A stretch of DNA of 64,000 nucleotides from Actinosynnema pretiosum (GTDB lineage Bacteria > Actinomycetota > Actinomycetes > Mycobacteriales > Pseudonocardiaceae): NCBI RefSeq assembly GCF_024171695.1, contig NZ_JAMTCF010000009.1, positions 124,001-188,000 of the forward strand. The letters run 5' to 3'. A program made the translations under genes and the position numbers. The notes under the pieces are model-generated. The model ran no database searches, was not told the origin of the DNA, and saw only the letters and a program-made list of their open reading frames with translations. Of the stretch, positions 60,056-64,000 are shown one piece after another (the stretch's first letter is position 1; every line of letters begins with the position of its first letter).

Positions 60056-61696
60056 ATGAGCCGGTTCGTGGACACCGTCGTGGCGACCGCAACAGGGGAA
60101 CGGGGGACCCGCAAAGGCATGACAACCGGGGAACCCAGCGCCCCCGAGCACCGAACGTGGGCCCAGGTGCACGCGCGCGCCACGCGCGTCGCGGGCGCCC
60201 TGGCGGAGGCGGGCGTCACACCCGGCGCGGCCGTCGCCGTGCTCGCGGGCGACCCCGCCGAGATCGCCCCCGCCGTGCAGGGCGCCTGGCTCGCGGGCGC
60301 CAGCACCACCATGCTCCACCAGCCGACAGCGCGCACGGACCTGGCCGAGTGGGCCGAGGACACCGTCCGGGTGCTCGGCATGATCGACTCCGGGCTGGTC
60401 CTGCTCGGCGCCCCCTTCGACGCCCTCTCGCCCGTGCTCGTCGAGCGCGGCATCGCCCACCACCGCATCACCGACCTGGACGCCGACCCGCTGACCACCC
60501 CCGTGGAGGTCCCCGAGAGCGCCACCGCCCTGCTCCAGCTGACCTCGGGCTCCACCGCCCACCCCAAGGCCGTCCGGATCACCCACGGCAACCTGTGGGC
60601 CAACATGGAGGGGATGCGCGAGGCCGTCCACCTCGACCCCGAGAGCGACCGCATGGTGTCGTGGCTGCCGCTCTTCCACGACATGGGCATGGTCGGCTTC
60701 CTGACCCTGCCGATGCTCTACGGCGTCGACCTGGTCAAGGTCACCCCCGTCGACTTCCTCGGCCGCCCGGTGCTCTGGCCCGAGCTGATCAGCCGCCACC
60801 GGGGCACCATCACCGCCGCCCCGAACTTCGCCTACGCCGTCGTGGCCAAGCGGATGCGCGGCGTCGAGGACGGCGAGCTGGACCTGTCCTCGCTGCGCAT
60901 CGCCCTCAACGGCGCCGAGCCCATCGACCCGGAGGCGGTCCGCTCGTTCACCGCCGAGGGCGCCCGCTTCGGCCTGCCCCCCGAGTCGGTGCTCTGCGCC
61001 TACGGCATGGCCGAGACCACCCTCGGCGTCACGTTCGCGCCGGTGTTCACCGGCATGGCCGTGGACGTCGTGGACGCCGACCTGCTGGAGGCCGAGCGCC
61101 GCGCCGAACCGTCCGCCGAACCCGGCGCCCGCTCGTTCGCGCTCCTCGGCCCGCCCCTGCCGGGACTGGAGATCCGGGTCGTCGACGACGCCGGGACCCT
61201 CCTCGGCGACCGGCGGGTCGGGCGGCTCCAGGTGCGCGGCGAGGCCGTCACGCCCGGCTACCTGACCGTCGACGGCCCGGTGCCCACCACCGGCCCCGGA
61301 GGCTGGCTCGACACCGGCGACCAGGGCTACCTCGTGGGCGAGCAGGTCGTGGTCTGCGGCAGGCTCAAGGACGTCATCATCATGGGCGGCCGGAACATCT
61401 ACCCGACCGACGTCGAGCGCGCCGCGAGCGCCGTTGACGGGGTCAGGGCGGGCAACGCGGTCGCCGTCCGGCTCGACGCGGGCACCCGGCGCGAGCGGTT
61501 CGCGGTGGTCGTGGAGTCCCGGCTCGCCGCCGACGAGGACGAGGTCAAGCGGCTGACCAAGGCGATCACGGCGAAGGTCGTGGACGCGGTCGGCGTGCGG
61601 CCGTTCTCGGTCGTCGTGCTGCCGCCGGGGAGCGTGCCCAAGACGCCGTCCGGGAAGCTGCGGCGCGCCTCGGCCGCCGCGCTCGTGGCGGTGTAG
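60056..61696 (+). CDS. Fatty-acyl-AMP ligase-like ANL enzyme (Pks16/FadD type)
   Basis: The product has 546 residues. The adenylation core has LTSGSTAHPKAVRITHGN (P-loop), WLPLFHDMGMVGF, LNGAEPID, AYGMAETTLG and the hinge LKDVIIMGGRNIYPTDVE; the C-terminal catalytic lysine lies in PKTPSGKLRR. WLPLFHDMG is characteristic of FadD/fatty-acyl-AMP ligases. It activates a carboxylic acid as acyl-adenylate. In M. tuberculosis the same position between ispE and pth holds pks16 (544 residues). Partner carrier protein not seen. Confidence 0.88.
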   Translation: MSRFVDTVVATATGERGTRKGMTTGEPSAPEHRTWAQVHARATRVAGALAEAGVTPGAAVAVLAGDPAEIAPAVQGAWLAGASTTMLHQPTARTDLAEWAEDTVRVLGMIDSGLVLLGAPFDALSPVLVERGIAHHRITDLDADPLTTPVEVPESATALLQLTSGSTAHPKAVRITHGNLWANMEGMREAVHLDPESDRMVSWLPLFHDMGMVGFLTLPMLYGVDLVKVTPVDFLGRPVLWPELISRHRGTITAAPNFAYAVVAKRMRGVEDGELDLSSLRIALNGAEPIDPEAVRSFTAEGARFGLPPESVLCAYGMAETTLGVTFAPVFTGMAVDVVDADLLEAERRAEPSAEPGARSFALLGPPLPGLEIRVVDDAGTLLGDRRVGRLQVRGEAVTPGYLTVDGPVPTTGPGGWLDTGDQGYLVGEQVVVCGRLKDVIIMGGRNIYPTDVERAASAVDGVRAGNAVAVRLDAGTRRERFAVVVESRLAADEDEVKRLTKAITAKVVDAVGVRPFSVVVLPPGSVPKTPSGKLRRASAAALVAV

Positions 61697-61708
61697 CGGC
61701 GACGCGAA

Positions 61709-61737
61709 GAGGGGCCCACCGGTGTGGTGGGCCCCTC
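61709..61737. terminator. Bidirectional terminator between the ligase and pth
   Basis: GAGGGGCCCACC (61709-61720) pairs perfectly with GGTGGGCCCCTC (61726-61737), loop of 5, with TTT on the plus-strand side and TTC on the minus-strand side. The two flanking genes converge here. Confidence 0.85.
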
Positions 61738-61749
61738 TTTCGCGGAAGA

Positions 61750-62319
61750 TCAGTGAAACTGGTTCTGCGCGGCTTCCAGGCCTGCGGACACCAGGGCCTC
61801 CACGGCGTCCGCCGCCCGGTCCAGCTCCAGCGCCAGCTGCTTGCGCTCCACCACCGAGAAGTCCTTCAGCACGTAGTCCGCCGGGTCCATCCGGCCGGGC
61901 GGCCGGTCCACGCCGAACCGCACCCGCAGGTAGTCCTTGGTTCCCAGCGACTTCGTGATCGAGCGCAGCCCGTTGTGCCCGTTGTCACCGCCGCCGAGCT
62001 TCATCCGCACCGCGCCGAACGGCAGGTCCAGCTCGTCGTGCACCACGATCACCGACGCGGGCTGCACCTTGTAGAACTTGGCGGTCCCCGACACCGGGCC
62101 GCCCGAGTTGTTCATGTAGCCGCGCGGCTTGGCCAGCACCACCCGCTGCCCGGCCAGCCTGCCCTCGACCACCTCGGCGCCGCCCTTGTGCGCCTTGAAC
62201 CGCCCGCCGACCCGGTCGGCCAGCTCGTCCAGCACCAGGAACCCCGCGTTGTGCCGGGTGCCCTCGTACTTCGGACCGGAGTTGCCCAGGCCCACCACGA
62301 GGGTCAGCTCATCGCCCAC
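61750..62319 (-). CDS. pth: Peptidyl-tRNA hydrolase
   Basis: The product has 189 residues. N13 (GLGNSG), catalytic H23 (GTRHNAGF), the [10 protein letters not shown] loop, [11 protein letters not shown] and [12 protein letters not shown] are canonical. It recycles peptidyl-tRNA dropped from ribosomes. The GTG start overlaps the end of the small DivI1A gene by 11 bases. Confidence 0.96.
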   Translation of the reverse strand: MGDELTLVVGLGNSGPKYEGTRHNAGFLVLDELADRVGGRFKAHKGGAEVVEGRLAGQRVVLAKPRGYMNNSGGPVSGTAKFYKVQPASVIVVHDELDLPFGAVRMKLGGGDNGHNGLRSITKSLGTKDYLRVRFGVDRPPGRMDPADYVLKDFSVVERKQLALELDRAADAVEALVSAGLEAAQNQFH

Positions 62320-62791
62320 GGAACCGCAACTCCCGCTCCAGCTCGTCCAACAGGTTGTCGACCTCGCGCACCCGGTACCCGCGCCGCATCCCCGACGTGG
62401 TGGTGAACCTGGTGTGGCGGACCTCGCCCGCCGTCATCCGGCGCCCGCCGTCCAGCGCGAGCGCGGCCCTGGCGAGGAAGGCGTCGACCTCGGCGCGATC
62501 GTATCCGGCGGCCCCGCGCGGGAGCACCACCGCCAGCAGGTCCCGACCGGACCGCAGCGAGGTGGGGGGCAGGGCCTGGTGGGTCAGCTGCCACTCCAGG
62601 GCGGCGAGGAAGGCGTCGACGGCCTGCTGCTCGTAACCGCCGGGCACCTCCCGGAACACCGCCGCGCGCACCTGCTCCGGGCGCACCCTGACCCTGCCGG
62701 AGAGGGCGTCGGCGATCCGGTCCAGCAGCGCGTGCACCTGATCGGGGTCGTAGCCCCTGGCCCGTCTTCGCGGGAAGCCGGCGGCCCGCAC
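62309..62791 (-). CDS. Small protein of four DivI1A repeats
   Basis: The product has 160 residues from GTG 62791. Four DivI1A-like modules (for example [54 protein letters not shown]) cover the whole chain. Codons upstream of the GTG (RSTPEQ) look like the start of the first module, so the true start may be slightly upstream, inside the terminator hairpin region. Related to the large DivI1A protein at 58087. Inserted between rplY and pth relative to M. tuberculosis. Function unknown; polar or septal scaffold suspected. Confidence 0.75.
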   Translation of the reverse strand: MRAAGFPRRRARGYDPDQVHALLDRIADALSGRVRVRPEQVRAAVFREVPGGYEQQAVDAFLAALEWQLTHQALPPTSLRSGRDLLAVVLPRGAAGYDRAEVDAFLARAALALDGGRRMTAGEVRHTRFTTTSGMRRGYRVREVDNLLDELERELRFRGR

Positions 62792-62812
62792 CTGCTCGGG
62801 CGTCGAACGCGG

Positions 62813-62855
62813 GAACGGCTCCCCACCACCGGCGTGCGGTGGTGGGGAGCCGTTC
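62813..62855 (-). terminator. Terminator of rplY
   Basis: An 18-base perfect stem (62813-62830 with 62838-62855) and a 7-base loop lie 22 bases after the rplY stop on the minus strand. Confidence 0.8.
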
Positions 62856-62876
62856 GACCAGCCCGACGTGATGGGC

Positions 62877-63470
62877 TCAGCTCTCCGGGGTCGCCTCGGC
62901 GCCCTCGTCGGTGCCCATGGAGGCGGCCGAAGGGGCGTCGTTGACGGCGAGGATCAGCACCTCGGCGTCGGTGGCGAGGGTGGAGCCCTTGGGGAGCTCC
63001 AGGTCGGACGCGTGCACCTGGGTGCCCGCGCCGAGACCGGCGATCGAGAACTCGATCTGGTCCGGGATGTTCAGCGCGTCGGCCTCCACCTGGATGGTGG
63101 TGCTCTCCTGGGTGAGGAGGGTGGCCGCGGCGGGCTCGCCGGTCAGCACGATCGGCACGTCGACGGTGACCTTCTCGCCGCGCTTGACCAGCAGCAGGTC
63201 GACGTGCTCGATGTAGTTCTTGAGCGGGTGGGTCGTGACGGTCTTCGTCAGTGCCAGCTCGGTGGCGCTGTCGATGTCCAGCGTCAGGACGGCGTTCTGA
63301 CCGTGCTCACGGACGACTCGGGCGAACTCCAGCGCCGGCAGGGCCAGGTGCTTCGGGTCGGAGCCGTGGCCGTAGAGCACCGCGGGGATCTTGCCGGCGC
63401 GACGGGTGCGGCGGGCAGCGCCCTTGCCGAACTCGGTGCGCTGCTCGGCGGCGAGACGGACCTCGGACAC
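62877..63470 (-). CDS. rplY: 50S ribosomal protein L25/Ctc
   Basis: The product has 197 residues: an L25 domain (about 1-93, RTEFGKGAARRTRRAGKIPAVLYG) and a TL5/Ctc-type C-terminal beta domain (about 100-180), ending in an acidic tail. It binds 5S rRNA. The GTG at 63470 follows AAGGAGA. The order pth/rplY is conserved. Confidence 0.95.
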   Translation of the reverse strand: MSEVRLAAEQRTEFGKGAARRTRRAGKIPAVLYGHGSDPKHLALPALEFARVVREHGQNAVLTLDIDSATELALTKTVTTHPLKNYIEHVDLLLVKRGEKVTVDVPIVLTGEPAAATLLTQESTTIQVEADALNIPDQIEFSIAGLGAGTQVHASDLELPKGSTLATDAEVLILAVNDAPSAASMGTDEGAEATPES

Positions 63471-63951
63471 GGTGGGGCTCTCCTTCGATATGGCCTTCGC
63501 ACGTCGGGCAAGGCGTAAGCGGGGTGCTGGTCTGCGACGGAGGGCGGCGCGGAAGGGATGGGCACGCGCATCACCACAACCGCCGCGTCGATCACGCCGA
63601 GCGTGATGCTCGTCCTCGCCGAGGCAACCCGACCAGTGTAGGACGACCTGGACGCCCCGGCCTAATCGGGGGGTGGGGTGGGGTTTCGGGGTGGGGGAGC
63701 GCCGCTGCGGTGGTGGGGCTGTTCGGCCCGAGCGGTGATCACCCGGACGGGGGCGCAGGTGCTGCCAGGGGCGGTGGCAAGCGTTTGCGGGGGTGGGGGT
63801 GGGGTGAGAGCGGTGGGAGCGGGCGGTGGGGAGCTGGGGTGAGAGCGGGAGCGCGCGATCGGCGGGCGGCTGGACGGGGCGCGGGAAACCGGGCGGGTGA
63901 AGGGCGGGGCGGTCTCCGGGGGCGGGAGCGCACCCCGGCCCCCGAAACGGG
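63471..63951. promoter_or_regulatory. Upstream region of rplY without a gene
   Basis: The minus strand has TACACT (63640 to 63635), a possible -10 element about 165 bases before rplY; no -35 is convincing. The rest (63660-63950) is G-rich low-complexity sequence in which I see no gene. Confidence 0.35.
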
Positions 63952-63985
63952 CAGCGGCCCGACGGGGAGTCCCGTCGGGCCGCTG
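63952..63985. terminator. Strong hairpin at the right edge
   Basis: CAGCGGCCCGACGGG (63952-63966) pairs perfectly with 63971-63985 around GAGT. It probably terminates a minus-strand gene that lies beyond the window. Confidence 0.65.
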
Positions 63986-64000
63986 GTCCAGTCGATCGAC

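Noticed and set aside
59953..60690. Upstream extension of the DivI1A frame to 867 codons
   Set aside because: The extra part is antisense to the acyl-AMP ligase; a ribosome site and GTG at 59952 give a natural start.

Overview
The window is about 71-73% GC by eye, uses many GTG starts, has 4-base stop/start overlaps in most operons, and carries the divisome, RpfB, MprAB and Pmt genes typical of mycelial Actinobacteria. The gene content points to a Pseudonocardiales-type actinomycete (Actinosynnema, Saccharothrix or Lentzea kind). This is inferred from composition and families, not from an alignment. From memory, the core gene order matches the Mycobacterium tuberculosis stretch Rv0981 to Rv1015c: mprA-mprB, pepD, moaB, mscL, an FmdB-type gene, 5-FCL, galU, glp/moeA, rimJ, sepX/glpR, then pmt/rsmI, metG, tatD, rpfB, ksgA, ispE, a Pks16-type ligase, pth and rplY. 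The interest lies mostly in what is inserted into that backbone.

Region by region. 1-2757: phosphatase fragment, EthD protein, hydroxyacyl-CoA dehydrogenase, Eis-like acetyltransferase. 2809-4958: MprA/MprB envelope-stress two-component system with an MprA-box-like direct repeat. 5019-12235: a beta-galactoside cassette (sugar ABC transporter, GH42 beta-galactosidase, DeoR repressor, galT) lying between mprB and pepD. 12514-22821: PepD protease with its own MprA-box-like site, MoaB, MscL, SAF, FmdB, 5-FCL, GalU, Glp, RimJ, SepX, then tRNA-Ala. 22956-33960: a lower-GC defence island abutting the tRNA. It holds a truncated conjugative-type ATPase and one tightly overlapping operon that joins a type I restriction-modification system, a YgjP-like metallohydrolase and a two-gene CBASS (CD-NTase plus Cap15 effector). 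34056-40438: wHTH protein, cyclase-like protein, an EndoQ-UvrD fusion and a membrane Ser/Thr kinase. 40430-49612: two arrays of a hairpin repeat family flank Pmt, RsmI, a tandemly duplicated putative toxin/immunity locus, MetG, TatD and RpfB. 49719-63470: KsgA, a SAM-riboswitch-controlled methionine transporter, IspE, an ABC-F protein, a decaying AbiE toxin-antitoxin locus with a phased operator, a multi-repeat DivI1A protein, a fatty-acyl-AMP ligase, Pth, a second DivI1A protein and ribosomal protein L25.

Working together: MprAB and PepD form an envelope-stress module that the two similar boxes would co-regulate. The gal cassette imports and hydrolyses galactosides under a repressor whose putative operator covers the -35 element. 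Glp and SepX are the gephyrin-like divisome pair. The R-M/CBASS operon would give layered phage defence, with DNA cleavage first and abortive membrane attack second. Many core genes appear to be transcribed leaderless: a hexamer of the form NANNNT ends 6-8 bases before the start codon.
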